Notes: generated from the sequence alone by a model not told the origin. DNA of 63,394 nucleotides from UBA1926 sp002337215 (GCA_963973795.1 CAXBAF010000023.1:1-63394); one strand, 5' to 3'; counted from the stretch's first letter, positions 1 through 8,645 are shown. Translations and numbers: made by a program.

Positions 1-60
1 CTCGAACCTGTGACCCCCAGTGTGTCATACTGGTGCGCTAGCCAACTGCGCCAATCGCCC
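1..60 (-). tRNA. tRNA-Val(GAC), 3' end cut off by the window edge
   Basis: Read on the minus strand, the sequence begins with acceptor strand GGGCGAT, followed by a D-arm (GCGC...GCGC) and an anticodon stem CCAGT/ACTGG closing the loop ATGACAC. The anticodon is GAC, at plus positions 24-26, decoding valine GUC. The variable region and the start of the T-loop (TTCGAG) are present; the remainder lies outside the window. The GGGCGAT acceptor is usual for bacterial tRNA-Val. Confidence 0.9.
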
Positions 61-193
61 TTGATATCCGGCTGGCTGAGCAGCCGGGCAGAAAGTATAC
101 CCCTGGTGGAGCGTTGGGCCAGCGGATGGGTGGCCCGATTTCGATGTCTGTCTTCGTGATTCGGATTCCTGGTCTGTGGGGCGGGACCCGTGG

Positions 194-874
194 TCAGTTG
201 GCCAGGATGACGATCTCGACGCGTCGGCTCTCGGACTTGTTGGACTTGGGCTTGGCCGATCCCATCGCGGCGCTGTAGATCCGGTCGGACTCGATGCCTC
301 GTGCGACGAGGTAGGCCTCGACCGCGAGGGCGCGTTCGGCGCTGAGTCGCTCGTTGGTCTTCCACTGGCTCTTGCGGATCGGGTCGGTGTCGGTGTAGCC
401 CTCGACGCGGATGGTGTTGGTCGGGTGCTGGCTCATGATCATCCGGGCGATGCGGTCGAGCTCGCGCCGGCCCTCGGCTTTGAGGGTGACCTTGCCTGAG
501 GAGAAGAGGACGTCGCCTGCGACGGAGAGGACGATGTCACCCGAGCCGTAGGTCGTCGAGGTCGTGCCGCTGCCGAGGGGGTTGATGCCTCCGGCTGAGC
601 CGGCGGGGGGCCTTGCGGATTCGGCGCGGCGGAGATCGGCCTCGAGGTCCTGGGCCTGCCTCAGGAGTTCTTCCTTGTCGTCCTCGGACTGCTTGAGCAT
701 GGACTGCGTTTCGGCGAGTCGGTCGCGGAGTTCGGCGTTCTCGCTGATCGCCTCGGCGTAGTCGTCCTTGGGGGTTGACGAGCAGCCGACGGATGCGAGG
801 GCCGCGATGAGGGCGAGCCCGGTCAGCGAGGCGATTCGGATCGGTCGGGACGTCCGAGTGATCGTCGGGATCAT
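194..874 (-). CDS. OmpA-family peptidoglycan-associated lipoprotein
   Basis: A 226-residue envelope protein. It has a basic N-terminus, a hydrophobic stretch and a lipobox-like ASVGC near residue 27, so it is probably a lipoprotein. A charged, coiled-coil-like segment (about 38-80) and a Gly/Ser/Thr linker lead to a C-terminal OmpA domain (about 105-226). That domain shows the EGYTDTDP segment and the NERLSAERALAV helix known to bind peptidoglycan diaminopimelate in this family. The start at 874 is set by an AAGGAG ribosome site and by the signal sequence; the same frame stays open upstream but reads antisense-like arginine-rich sequence. The probable role is anchoring the outer membrane to peptidoglycan. 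The 140 bp up to the prepilin peptidase gene shows no feature. Confidence 0.85.
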   Translation of the reverse strand: MIPTITRTSRPIRIASLTGLALIAALASVGCSSTPKDDYAEAISENAELRDRLAETQSMLKQSEDDKEELLRQAQDLEADLRRAESARPPAGSAGGINPLGSGTTSTTYGSGDIVLSVAGDVLFSSGKVTLKAEGRRELDRIARMIMSQHPTNTIRVEGYTDTDPIRKSQWKTNERLSAERALAVEAYLVARGIESDRIYSAAMGSAKPKSNKSESRRVEIVILAN

Positions 875-1014
875 CGGTAGGGCTCCTTGTCTTGCTCGGC
901 GCTGTTGTGTACGCCGGGTTGTGCGCGGCCTGGAGTGCTGGGCCGGGCGGGTTGCTTGCAGAGAAATGCTGCTCTTGTCACCCAAATCGGTTTGACGATC
1001 GGGCCGGGAACACT

Positions 1015-2349
1015 CTATGGCAGATTGAGTGGCTCTGCCGAGCCCATGATGACGGTGAGTGCGTGCTGAATCCAGGGCTTGGCGAGCAGGACGAGGACGG
1101 TGCTCACCGCGAGGAACGGGCCGAAGGGCATGGCGCGCTGGAGCTTGCCGCCGAGAATGAGGGCGGCGATGGTGTAGGCGATGCCGACAAAGGCGGCGCC
1201 GAAGAACCCGAGCACGGCGTCGATCCAGCCCAGGCAGGCCCCCACCGCCGCCATAAGGTGGACGTCGCCCATGCCCATTGCTTCCTTGTTGAAGGCGAGT
1301 GAGCCGAAGATGCGGACGGCCCAGACTACGCCCCCCCCGATCAGGTAGCCCAGCAGGACACCGGCCATGACGGTGAGCCAGAGCGGGGCGTCGCCGCTGG
1401 GCGCGACGCGGGGCAGGAGGTACGCGCCGGCGATCATGCCGAGGACGATGGGCGAGGCGAAGGCGGACTCGATGACCATCTCGCGGCGGGCGTGCGGGTA
1501 GCGGATCCAGAGATGGGGATCGTCGGTTGTGGATTCGCTGCTCGCCTCGGCCTCGGCGAGGGCCTTCTCCTCCCATGCCTGGTAGTCGTCGAACGAGCGG
1601 CGGATGAGCTTGAGGCGGACGAGCAGGAGTGAGATTGCGATGCCGATGGTGCCGCCGAGGCCTGCGCCGATCCAGAGCCAGTTGGATTGGCTCGGTGTGG
1701 CGAGTGTCCAGAGCGAGCCGGGCGTGGTGATCCAGCGTCGGTTTCCTTCGCCCATGAACCAGCCTGGGGCGACCTCGGTGAGGGGGGCGGAGTTGAGCTC
1801 GAACCAGGCGGCGTGGGCGGTGTGGATGAGCAGCGCGGCGGCGGCGGGAACCCAGGTGAGTACGAGCGGGATGGTGTAGGTGCGGGCGTCGATGATGGTC
1901 ATCGCGACGAGACTGCCCAGGAGGAAGAGGAGCGTGACGAATGCGGGCCAGGTGGTGAGCAGGCCGTTCGCGGTCCAGGCGGGGGCGATGTCGCCGATGG
2001 GGAGACCGAACAGGACGGCATCGTTCGGGATGAGGTACCAGAGCGAGAAGAAGAGAGCGAACAGGCCTGCGACGAATGTCTCGACGATGGGGTACTCGGC
2101 GGAGATGCGGACGTTGCAGAACCGGCAGCGGCCTCGGAGGATGAGCCAGCCGAGGATGGGGATGTTCTCGCGCCAGGTGAGCCCGGTCTGGCAGGACGGG
2201 CATCGGCTGGCGGGGAAGACGACGCCTTGGCCCCTCGGCATCCGGTAGGCGAGGACGTTGGTGAGCGAGCCGACGCAGGCGCCGAGGGCGGCGAAGAAGA
2301 CGAACTGCGTGATCTCGGGCAGGGCGACGACGAGGGACGACCAGTTCAT
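1015..2349 (-). CDS. Prepilin peptidase (type IV leader peptidase, A24 family), long form
   Basis: A polytopic membrane aspartyl protease of 444 residues that cleaves, and in many members N-methylates, type IV prepilin and pseudopilin leaders. The N-terminal domain carries the paired cysteines C50/C53 and C75/C78 of the PilD/GspO cytoplasmic zinc site. One catalytic Asp is in IDARTYTIP near residue 152, and the second is the GxGD motif MGMGDVHLM at 358-366. Typical PilD proteins have about 290 residues; the excess here lies between the two aspartates and includes soluble sequence. The start overlaps the xseB stop by 4 bp, suggesting translational coupling. Its likely substrates are the pseudopilins encoded at 4308-4787, 15086-15997 and 59364-60227. 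Confidence 0.9.
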   Translation of the reverse strand: MNWSSLVVALPEITQFVFFAALGACVGSLTNVLAYRMPRGQGVVFPASRCPSCQTGLTWRENIPILGWLILRGRCRFCNVRISAEYPIVETFVAGLFALFFSLWYLIPNDAVLFGLPIGDIAPAWTANGLLTTWPAFVTLLFLLGSLVAMTIIDARTYTIPLVLTWVPAAAALLIHTAHAAWFELNSAPLTEVAPGWFMGEGNRRWITTPGSLWTLATPSQSNWLWIGAGLGGTIGIAISLLLVRLKLIRRSFDDYQAWEEKALAEAEASSESTTDDPHLWIRYPHARREMVIESAFASPIVLGMIAGAYLLPRVAPSGDAPLWLTVMAGVLLGYLIGGGVVWAVRIFGSLAFNKEAMGMGDVHLMAAVGACLGWIDAVLGFFGAAFVGIAYTIAALILGGKLQRAMPFGPFLAVSTVLVLLAKPWIQHALTVIMGSAEPLNLP

Positions 2350-2657
2350 GCGTCGTCCGTTTCCGCGGTGTCGGTCGCGGGCTGGGGGAGCGTGGACGCG
2401 TCGAGTTCGGTGATGCGTTGCTCGGCGTGGCCGAGGATGGCGCGGCAGTGTTTCAGCAGGGCTGCGCCGCGTTCGTAGCGGCGGATGGACTGCTCGAGCC
2501 CGATATCGCCCGATTCGATCTGGTTGATGATTGACTCGAGTTCCTCGACGGCGGCTTCGTAGGAGAGTTCGGCGTGGGGCGTGGTATCGGCCCTGGGCGT
2601 CACTGAAGGATCGGTTTCGGGCATGGCGTCGGGTTTGGCGTCGGGCTTCTTGGGCAT
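2346..2657 (-). CDS. xseB: Exodeoxyribonuclease VII small subunit
   Basis: A 103-residue protein. Residues about 30-95 match the small-subunit helical hairpin: SYEAAVEELESIINQIESGDIGLEQS, then a YERGAALLKHCRAIL helix and a final ITELD segment. Several XseB copies bind XseA to form the single-strand-specific nuclease used in repair. The first 28 residues are a Pro/Asp/Lys-rich extension without family counterpart, so a later start is possible, but no better start codon with a ribosome site was seen. It lies 15 bp downstream of xseA and overlaps the prepilin peptidase gene by 4 bp. Confidence 0.92.
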   Translation of the reverse strand: MPKKPDAKPDAMPETDPSVTPRADTTPHAELSYEAAVEELESIINQIESGDIGLEQSIRRYERGAALLKHCRAILGHAEQRITELDASTLPQPATDTAETDDA

Positions 2658-2672
2658 GGGGAAGACTGTATC

Positions 2673-4259
2673 TCAGTTTGGCGGGTCGGTTTCATCGGAC
2701 GGGGCGAAGAGGCTCGGCTGGGTGTCGCCGGGCCTGGCGGCGCGGCGGCGGGGCGCTTTGGGGGTGGGCGCTTGGCGGGTCGGTTCGGGCGTTCGACCAG
2801 TAGTCTGTCCGGGATCGGCTGCGGGTTGTGGGCCGGTCTCTGCGCCTTCGACGATCGACGCGAGTGAGCCTGATGCGAGGCGGGTGAGGATGCGGGAGCC
2901 GGGGTCGGCGTGCGCGGGGTCGCGGATGATCGAGCCGTCCTCTCGGACGGTGATGGAGTAGCCGCGTTCGAGGACGGCGGTGGGATCGATCGCGTGGAGG
3001 ACGCCTGCGAGACTCTCTGCGGTGCGTTTGCGTGCGGAGATTGATGAACGGGCCGCGGCGGTGAGGTCGCGGGCGAGTTGGTCGAGGGCGTCTTTTCGGC
3101 GGGCGAGCGCGGCGTGGGGCCTGTGGCGTTCGAGCGTGAGTTCGAGTTGGTGGACAGCGGCGCTTCCGGCCTGGTGCCGGCGGGCGACGGCGCGGGCGAG
3201 GCGGTCTGCGGCCCGGGCGAGTCGGTCCCGACGTACGCCGACAATCGCGGCGGGGTCCGCCATTGCCGGGGTGCGTGCGAGGCCGGTGAGCCGCCGGCTC
3301 TCCAGTTCGAGGCGGTGGGCGATCGCTCGTTCGCGACGGCGGGCGAGGCTGCCGAGCTGCTGGGCGAGGGCGGCGCGGTCGGGCGTGAGCCGAACGGTCG
3401 CCTGGGTGGGCGTGGCGGCGCGGTGATCGGCGACGAGTTCGGCGATGGTGGTGTCGCTCTCGTGGCCGATCGCGGCGACGAGCGGGACGCGGCAGCGGTG
3501 GATCGCGGCTGCGAGGTCGGGGTCGTTGAACGCCCAGAGGTCCTCAACGGAGCCGCCCCCTCTGGTGAGCAGGATGGCGTCGATGCCGAGATCTCTGGCG
3601 TTGGCGTCGAGGGCGGCGATCGCGCGGGTGATGGTCGGGGCGGCGCGGTCGCCCTGGACGGGGACATCGACGAGCATCAGCTCGACGGCGGGGCAGCGTT
3701 GGTTCGCGGTGTCGAGGACGTCGTGGAGGGCGGCGGAGCCTGCGGCGGTGACGACGGCGATTTTTCCTGGGAAGGCCGGGATGGTTTGCTTGGCATCGGG
3801 GTCGAACCAGCCTCGGGCGCGGAGGTCGTCGCAGAGCGCGCGGAAGCGGGCTTCGAGGGAGCCCTGGCCGTCCTCGGTGATCTTCTCGACGATCAGGGAG
3901 AGGCGGCCTGAGGGGGCGTAGTACTCGAGTTTTCCGGTTGCGAGGACGGTTCGGCCGTCGGTGGGTTTGACGGCGGACCGCTTGGCGGCGGACGCGAACA
4001 TGACGGCGCCGATGACGGCGTTGTCGTCTTTGAGATTAAAGTAGAAGTGCGTGCGGTGTCGTGCACCGCTGACCTCGCCCCGGACGGTGACGCGATCGGG
4101 GAACGCGGTGGCAACGGTGCGTTCGATGAGGCGGGCGAAGGCTGAGACGCTGAGTGCGTCCGGGCTGGCGGTCTGCCTTGCGGGGTTCGGTGTGGATGGC
4201 GCGGCCGACGGTGGCGGCGTGGATCGCATCTTGCCGGGATCGAATGGGAGTCGGCCCAC
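2673..4259 (-). CDS. xseA: Exodeoxyribonuclease VII large subunit
   Basis: A 528-residue catalytic subunit that degrades single-stranded DNA from both ends. An N-terminal OB-fold (about residues 35-135) contains VRGEVSGARHRTHFYFNLKD. The catalytic domain carries VVTAAGSAALHDVL, TRGGGSVEDLWAFND and AAIGHESDTTIAELVADHRAATPTQA, all close to family consensus. A long coiled-coil region follows. The C-terminus beyond about residue 450 is Pro/Ala/Arg-rich and probably disordered. ATG at 4259 is used; a second ATG ten codons in (MRSTPP) is an equally good start, because the extra residues are not conserved-looking. Confidence 0.93.
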   Translation of the reverse strand: MGRLPFDPGKMRSTPPPSAAPSTPNPARQTASPDALSVSAFARLIERTVATAFPDRVTVRGEVSGARHRTHFYFNLKDDNAVIGAVMFASAAKRSAVKPTDGRTVLATGKLEYYAPSGRLSLIVEKITEDGQGSLEARFRALCDDLRARGWFDPDAKQTIPAFPGKIAVVTAAGSAALHDVLDTANQRCPAVELMLVDVPVQGDRAAPTITRAIAALDANARDLGIDAILLTRGGGSVEDLWAFNDPDLAAAIHRCRVPLVAAIGHESDTTIAELVADHRAATPTQATVRLTPDRAALAQQLGSLARRRERAIAHRLELESRRLTGLARTPAMADPAAIVGVRRDRLARAADRLARAVARRHQAGSAAVHQLELTLERHRPHAALARRKDALDQLARDLTAAARSSISARKRTAESLAGVLHAIDPTAVLERGYSITVREDGSIIRDPAHADPGSRILTRLASGSLASIVEGAETGPQPAADPGQTTGRTPEPTRQAPTPKAPRRRAARPGDTQPSLFAPSDETDPPN

Positions 4260-4307
4260 GAGGGTGAGCCTAGCGGTGTCGTCGCGGCGGCGCGGTCGGA
4301 GGGCGAC

Positions 4308-4787
4308 TTAGAGCTCGTTGGCGGTCATGGTCCGGTTGCCGCCTTCGCTCTCTGGCTGCGGGACGGTCGTGGGCGTACGGCAGTTGGCATAGAAAATGAG
4401 GTCGGGCTGGGTTCCGGAGTTATCGAAGAAGTAGTTCCAGCCGGCGTCGGCGGTGTTGAAGGTGGCACGGGTTTCTGCCTGGGTTCGGGTGACGGCCTGG
4501 ACGCCTCGGACACCGGTGAACGGGTTCGGCGGGAGCCTGCTCATGGTGACAACGCCTGGCGAGCTGAGTTCGGCGAGCGACGGGTAGGGGTCGGCGCCGC
4601 GGTCGCGTGCGCGATCGGCGTAGATGTTGATGGCGTCGCGGACACCCCCGATGACGATCTGTGCGTTGGAGGTGCGTTCGTCCTCGGATGCGCCGGCGAA
4701 CTGGGGCGCGATGAAGGCAGCGGTAGCTCCGAGGACGAGGACGATGATGAGCGTCTCGCCGAGCGAGAAGGCGGTGCGGGTTTTCAT
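4308..4787 (-). CDS. Type II pseudopilin-like protein (prepilin-type N-terminus)
   Basis: A 159-residue protein. A short basic leader (MKTRTA) is followed by FSLGETLIIVLVLGATAAFIAP, a class III prepilin signal: cleavage would fall before Phe, with Glu at mature position 5. The residue before the cleavage site is Ala, not the usual Gly, as often seen in planctomycetes. The globular part has the NAQIVIGGVRDAINIYADRA helix and a GspG-like PSLAEL...LPPNPFTG region. Its ATG overlaps the stop of the GspE-like gene (ATGA at 4784-4787), so the two are probably made together. It lies 48 bp upstream of xseA and may belong to the same transcript. Confidence 0.82.
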   Translation of the reverse strand: MKTRTAFSLGETLIIVLVLGATAAFIAPQFAGASEDERTSNAQIVIGGVRDAINIYADRARDRGADPYPSLAELSSPGVVTMSRLPPNPFTGVRGVQAVTRTQAETRATFNTADAGWNYFFDNSGTQPDLIFYANCRTPTTVPQPESEGGNRTMTANEL

Positions 4788-5812
4788 GCCGAGAGCCTCC
4801 GTGTGGGCGTCGCCTTGGCCTGCGATTCCGTCGCGTTGCCCTTGGGCGTGCGCTGGTAGATCGGGTGCCCGGCGACATCGACAATCTCGTGGATCCCGTC
4901 GGGTGTGGTCGCGATGTGGAATACCGCGATCTCGATCGCGTCGAGCGTGCGTTGCGTCACGCCCGCGACGCGCAGCCGGTCGATCGCGTCGAACGCGTCG
5001 GCGGCGGTCATCGTGGCGATGACGTGCGTGCCGCCCAGCGCGGCGTCGGCGGCGGCGCGGGCGGTGAGATCGTCGTCGAGCCCGTCGATGTAGAACGGGC
5101 CCGCGGATTCGTTGAGCGAATCGGTGAGCCGTTTCAGGGTCGCGGCCTGCCCCTTGTGGGCGATGGGATCGGGGCTGAACGCGCGCAGGCGCGCGGTTGA
5201 TGCGTGCCTCGCGATGGAGGTGATCAGTGTGAGGCCCTCGCTCCGGCTTGCCGCCTCGACGAGCTCGCGCTCATGATCGGGCTTGTCGATCGGGCGACGC
5301 CCGCTCCTCGCTTCGGAGGGGGTGGTCGTTGCGGGAGTCGCTTGGTCGGGCGCACTCGAATCGGTGGTCTTGACATGCTGCGCCGCATAGGCGTTCTTGA
5401 TGAGCTCCCTGAGCACGGGCTCTTCGCAGACGACGGGCTCGATCTCGTGGTGGGTCGCCTGGCGGATGAGTTCGAGCGACTGGAGATCGAGCGGGTCGAG
5501 CATCGCGACGGTGGCGACGCCATCAACGACGAAGATGGGGAACGCGCCGGCGCGTTCGGCGAGTGATCTGGGAAGGAGGCCCGCGTTCTCGCGGTCGATC
5601 TCGAAGGCGTGGAGATCGACGAATGGGTGTTCGCTGACGCGGGCCCTCGCGAGGGCGAGGTCGCGATGGGCGAGACTCCCGATGTCCACGAGGGCGTGGA
5701 GCAGTGTTGTCTGGTGCGTGGCCGAGTGTCGGTGGGCCTGCGCGATTTCGGCCTCGGTGATCGAGCCTCTGTCTGCGAGGTCGCGGAGAATGAGCTGCCT
5801 GGTTTCGAGCAT
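4784..5812 (-). CDS. GspE/PilB-like protein with degenerate ATPase domain
   Basis: A 342-residue protein. Residues 1-145 look like the N-terminal MshEN/GspE-N domain of secretion ATPases (AEIAQAHRHS...LARARVSEHPFVDLHAF...LLPRSLAERAGAFPIFVVDGVATVAMLDPLD). After a Thr/Ala/Pro linker (about 148-180), residues 192-310 retain the outline of the T2SS ATPase core. However, the Walker A position reads TSIARHASTA (198-207) where TGPTGSGKTT is expected, and the sheet and His-box region (GGTHVIATMTAADAFDAIDRL, 260-280) remains while the intervening segment is shortened. Nucleotide hydrolysis is therefore unlikely. The first codon overlaps the PilZ stop (TGATG) and the end overlaps the pseudopilin ATG. 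It is probably an adaptor or regulator. Confidence 0.75.
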   Translation of the reverse strand: MLETRQLILRDLADRGSITEAEIAQAHRHSATHQTTLLHALVDIGSLAHRDLALARARVSEHPFVDLHAFEIDRENAGLLPRSLAERAGAFPIFVVDGVATVAMLDPLDLQSLELIRQATHHEIEPVVCEEPVLRELIKNAYAAQHVKTTDSSAPDQATPATTTPSEARSGRRPIDKPDHERELVEAASRSEGLTLITSIARHASTARLRAFSPDPIAHKGQAATLKRLTDSLNESAGPFYIDGLDDDLTARAAADAALGGTHVIATMTAADAFDAIDRLRVAGVTQRTLDAIEIAVFHIATTPDGIHEIVDVAGHPIYQRTPKGNATESQAKATPTRRLSA

Positions 5813-6246
5813 CAGGCGACCTCCGTGGTATCGCTTTGGTCCGTCTCGGCGGCGCGGAGACGGTTGAGGAGGAGCTCGAGATCGTGCTCGAAGACGGCGT
5901 CGCTGTCGACGAACGCCGCGCCGATGAGGTAGGCGGGTCGGCTGTCGGTCATTCGGATGCGCTGGACGCGGACACTCGAGACGAGGATGGGCCGCGCAGG
6001 GTCGGCGTCGATTCCGCAGACGCGGAGTTCGAGCCTGGCGCCCTTGGGGAGGAAGCGTGAGCACATGAAGCCGACGCCGCCCCTGCTGAGATCGATCAGG
6101 TCGCCCTGGATGGGCTGCGCGTTTGTCGCGGTCTCGCCCTTGAATCGAACGCGCTCGCACGTCTGGCGAGACGGTCGCATCCTGAGCGGGAGCACGATCT
6201 CGTGCCGCTCTGAGGTTCTGGCGTATGAGGCGGCTTTCAGGAACAT
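5812..6246 (-). CDS. PilZ-domain protein
   Basis: A 144-residue cytoplasmic protein. It opens with MFLKAASYARTSERHEIVLPLRMRPSRQ and contains GDLIDLSRGGVGFMCSR, which matches the PilZ D/NxSxxG strand; basic residues lie upstream (RMRPSRQ, KGE). PilZ domains commonly bind cyclic di-GMP through RxxxR and DxSxxG; RMRPSR is a plausible but imperfect first motif. ATG at 6246 follows a GGAAGG ribosome site; the frame is open further upstream but non-conserved. It heads the run PilZ, GspE-like, pseudopilin, with overlapping stop/start codons, which suggests signal-dependent control of that system. Confidence 0.78.
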   Translation of the reverse strand: MFLKAASYARTSERHEIVLPLRMRPSRQTCERVRFKGETATNAQPIQGDLIDLSRGGVGFMCSRFLPKGARLELRVCGIDADPARPILVSSVRVQRIRMTDSRPAYLIGAAFVDSDAVFEHDLELLLNRLRAAETDQSDTTEVA

Positions 6247-6648
6247 GATCGGACCTTCCCGGGTCGGCGCTCGCCCCGAGTCGACGGAGCCCGGGGGGTG
6301 GATCGGTTCGCGTTTGGGATGGCTTGAGGATGACTTGTGTCCCCACCAGACCCACGTCTGTCTGGCGCGGTCGACGTGGCGGTTACCTACCCTGTTATGG
6401 GGGATGCTTCGCACATGGAGCACGAACCGGTGATGAGGAATCGCCGATGCGTCGGCAGTGCGGGGGGCGGTCTATAGTTGGGGCCCGGGTTGGGTCCACC
6501 CCTGGGAATAGGACGTGTCGGGTCGATCCGGCCGTTTTTTGGGATGCGAGCATTGGCTTGGCGGATGCCCGCCGGCCTTCACCGAAGCGCCCTTGCGCGA
6601 CCGCCGCCGGACCCGGTGGTCGCAGGTGTCGCTGAATGAGAGTCAACG
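6247..6648 (+). promoter_or_regulatory. 402-bp divergent intergenic region, candidate rpsB promoter
   Basis: No credible gene is seen between the PilZ and rpsB starts. On the plus strand TATAGT at 6473-6478 is a good -10 hexamer, with TCGGCA at 6452-6457 as a possible -35; the 15-bp spacing is shorter than ideal. The roughly 165-nt rpsB leader that would result includes a run of six T at about 6534-6539 after a GC-rich stretch, which could act in attenuation. No known leader motif was recognised. Confidence 0.3.
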
Positions 6649-7530
6649 ATGTCGAACACACTTGTGCAGGAACTTATCGAGGCCGGGATTCACTTCGGCC
6701 AGCGTGCGAGCAACTGGAACCCGCGGATGGGGCCGTACATCTACGGCAAGCGGAGCGGGATCCACATCATCGACATCAAGGAGACTGTGAAGGGTCTTCT
6801 TCTCGCGAAGAAGTTCCTCACCAAGACGGTCGCGGGCAACAAGGACATCTGCTTCGTCGGGACCAAGCGTCAGGCGAAGGGCGTGATCGAGCAGCACGTC
6901 TCTGACGCTGGCATGCACTGGGTCACTGAGCGTTGGCTCGGCGGCACGCTGACGAATTTCTCGACGATCCGGAGCCGGCTGAAGCGGCTCGAGGAACTCG
7001 AGGCGATCTCGGAGACCGACAACTTCCAGAGCTACTCGAAGAAGATGGAGAGCCAGCTTCGCCGTGAGATGCGGAAGATCAAGCGGAACCTCGACGGCAT
7101 TCGCGGGATGAAGAAGCTGCCGGGCGCCTTGGTGATCATCGACGTGATGCGCGAAACGACGGCGATCAAGGAAGCCCGCAAGCTGGGTATCCCGGTGGTC
7201 TGCCTGATCGACACGGACGGCAACCCGGAGCTGGCGGACATCGCGATCCCCGGCAACGACGACAGCATGCGTTCGATCGACGTGATCGTCCGCGAGCTCT
7301 GCAAGGCGATCGCTGAGGGCAAGCAGCAGCGGACCGGCGCGGCGGCGGACGCCGGGCAGGACGCGAGCGGCCAGTCTGGCGATCAGGGCGATCGTCCGCG
7401 GCGCAGCCGTCGCGCTCAGTTCCGTGCCGACGATGCGTCGGGTGGTGAATCGGGTGGGTCGGCCGGCGGTGAATCGGGCGATGCGACCGAGGCGTCGAAG
7501 GCCGCCGCGGGTGCGCCGGCGAAGAGCTGA
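6649..7530 (+). CDS. rpsB: 30S ribosomal protein S2
   Basis: A 293-residue small-subunit protein needed to recruit S1. The S2 core is clear: VQELIEAGIHFGQRASNWNP, MGPYIYGKRSGIHIIDI, FVGTKRQAKGVI, RWLGGTLTNFSTIRSR, PGALVIIDVMRETTAIKEARKLGIPVVCLIDTDGNP, and PGNDDSMRSIDVIV. The core ends near residue 225. The remaining 65 residues are a Gly/Ala/Ser/Asp-rich tail with a basic RPRRSRRAQF patch, longer than in E. coli S2 and likely disordered. tsf lies 236 bp downstream, the usual rpsB-tsf order. Confidence 0.98.
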   Translation: MSNTLVQELIEAGIHFGQRASNWNPRMGPYIYGKRSGIHIIDIKETVKGLLLAKKFLTKTVAGNKDICFVGTKRQAKGVIEQHVSDAGMHWVTERWLGGTLTNFSTIRSRLKRLEELEAISETDNFQSYSKKMESQLRREMRKIKRNLDGIRGMKKLPGALVIIDVMRETTAIKEARKLGIPVVCLIDTDGNPELADIAIPGNDDSMRSIDVIVRELCKAIAEGKQQRTGAAADAGQDASGQSGDQGDRPRRSRRAQFRADDASGGESGGSAGGESGDATEASKAAAGAPAKS

Positions 7531-7766
7531 ATACGTCGGGCGTCCGCTGCGACGTCCGGCTCCGATGAGTTTCGTTGAACGACAATGGCCCGCCGTCCGA
7601 GCCCGGGCGGTACGAGCCGGAACGGTTTGGACCCGAGCGGCTTCTGGCTCTCGGGGTTGGACCGATCTGGCTGGGTAAAGTGAGTATCGCGGGCGGCTGA
7701 TTGGTGGCCCGCGTCGAGACGAGAACCGACGGCCTGGATTGGCTGTCTGAATTGGGGAACACGATC

Positions 7767-8585
7767 ATGGCCGACATCAGCGCGAAAGATGTGATGGCGC
7801 TCCGCAACCGGACGGGGCTTGGGATGATGGAGTGCAAGAAGGCGCTCGTCGAGTCCGAGGGCGATGTGGAGAAGGCCGAAGACCTGATGCGCATGCGCTA
7901 CAAGGGCAAGATGGAGAAGCGTTCGGACCGAGCGGCTGGCGAGGGCCGGATCGCGGTGAAGGTCTCGGGCGACGGCTCCGCGGCGGCGATCGTCGAGCTC
8001 AAGGCCGAGACGGACTTCACTGCCAAGAACGAGAACTTCATCGCGTGTGCGGACATGTGCGCCGACGAGGTGCTCGCGGCCGACTCGTTCGGCCCGGTGA
8101 GCGCGACGACGAAGATGGAAGAGTCGATCGACAAGATCCGTGCGCAGACCGGCGAGAACATCTCGCTGGGGCGGGCCGAGAAAATCGACGGCTCGGGCGT
8201 CAACTTCGGGTCGTACGTGCACCACGACGGGAAGACCGGTGTGCTGCTCGTGGTCGAGGGTGACCTCGCCGACGACGTGGCTCGTCAGATCTGCATGCAC
8301 GTGACCGCGAACGTCCCGCGTCCGGCGGGCGTGACCCCCGACGACGTCCCGGACGAAGTCGTTCAGAAGGAGCGCAAGTTCCGGATCGACCAGGCGATGG
8401 AGAGCGGTAAGCCGCAGGAGATCGCCGAGAAGATGGTCGAGGGCGGGATGAAGAAGTTCTTTGCTGAGGTTGCGCTGAACGAGCAGAAGTTCATTGTCGA
8501 TCCGAGCAAGACTGTCAAGGAGGTCGCGGGCGACGCGACGATCAAGAACTTCTACCGCTGGGAAGTGGGCGAAGGCGAGGGCTGA
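7767..8585 (+). CDS. tsf: Elongation factor Ts
   Basis: A 272-residue nucleotide exchange factor for EF-Tu. The N-terminal UBA-like module reads SAKDVMALRNRTGLGMMECKKALVES, and TDFTAKNENF is the core EF-Tu contact segment. The dimerisation core continues through GKTGVLLVVEGD and the C-terminal module. ATG at 7767 is preceded by GGGGAA at suitable spacing; the frame extends upstream to 7701 without similarity. The order rpsB-tsf is conserved in most bacteria. A strong terminator follows. Confidence 0.97.
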   Translation: MADISAKDVMALRNRTGLGMMECKKALVESEGDVEKAEDLMRMRYKGKMEKRSDRAAGEGRIAVKVSGDGSAAAIVELKAETDFTAKNENFIACADMCADEVLAADSFGPVSATTKMEESIDKIRAQTGENISLGRAEKIDGSGVNFGSYVHHDGKTGVLLVVEGDLADDVARQICMHVTANVPRPAGVTPDDVPDEVVQKERKFRIDQAMESGKPQEIAEKMVEGGMKKFFAEVALNEQKFIVDPSKTVKEVAGDATIKNFYRWEVGEGEG

Positions 8586-8614
8586 GCCCCGTCACACTCA
8601 TCTCGAAACTCGAT

Positions 8615-8645
8615 GGGCTCCGCTTCGGCGGGGCCCTTCTTTTTT
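8615..8645 (+). terminator. Rho-independent terminator after tsf
   Basis: Nine-base arms GGGCTCCGC (8615-8623) and GCGGGGCCC (8628-8636) pair fully, with one G-U, around a TTCG tetraloop. They are followed by TTCTTTTTT. It ends the rpsB-tsf transcript 30 bp past the tsf stop. Confidence 0.93.

Noticed and set aside
1..60. tRNA-Val at the window start as the other end of the mobile element
   Set aside because: Its acceptor, D-arm and anticodon arm are intact and of a different isotype from the tRNA-Pro fragment at 62899; only the TGACCCCCAG stretch is shared by chance.
875..2203. N-terminal extension of the OmpA-like frame up to 2203
   Set aside because: It would overlap the prepilin peptidase gene and reads Arg/His/Pro-rich shadow sequence; the ribosome site and lipobox put the start at 874.
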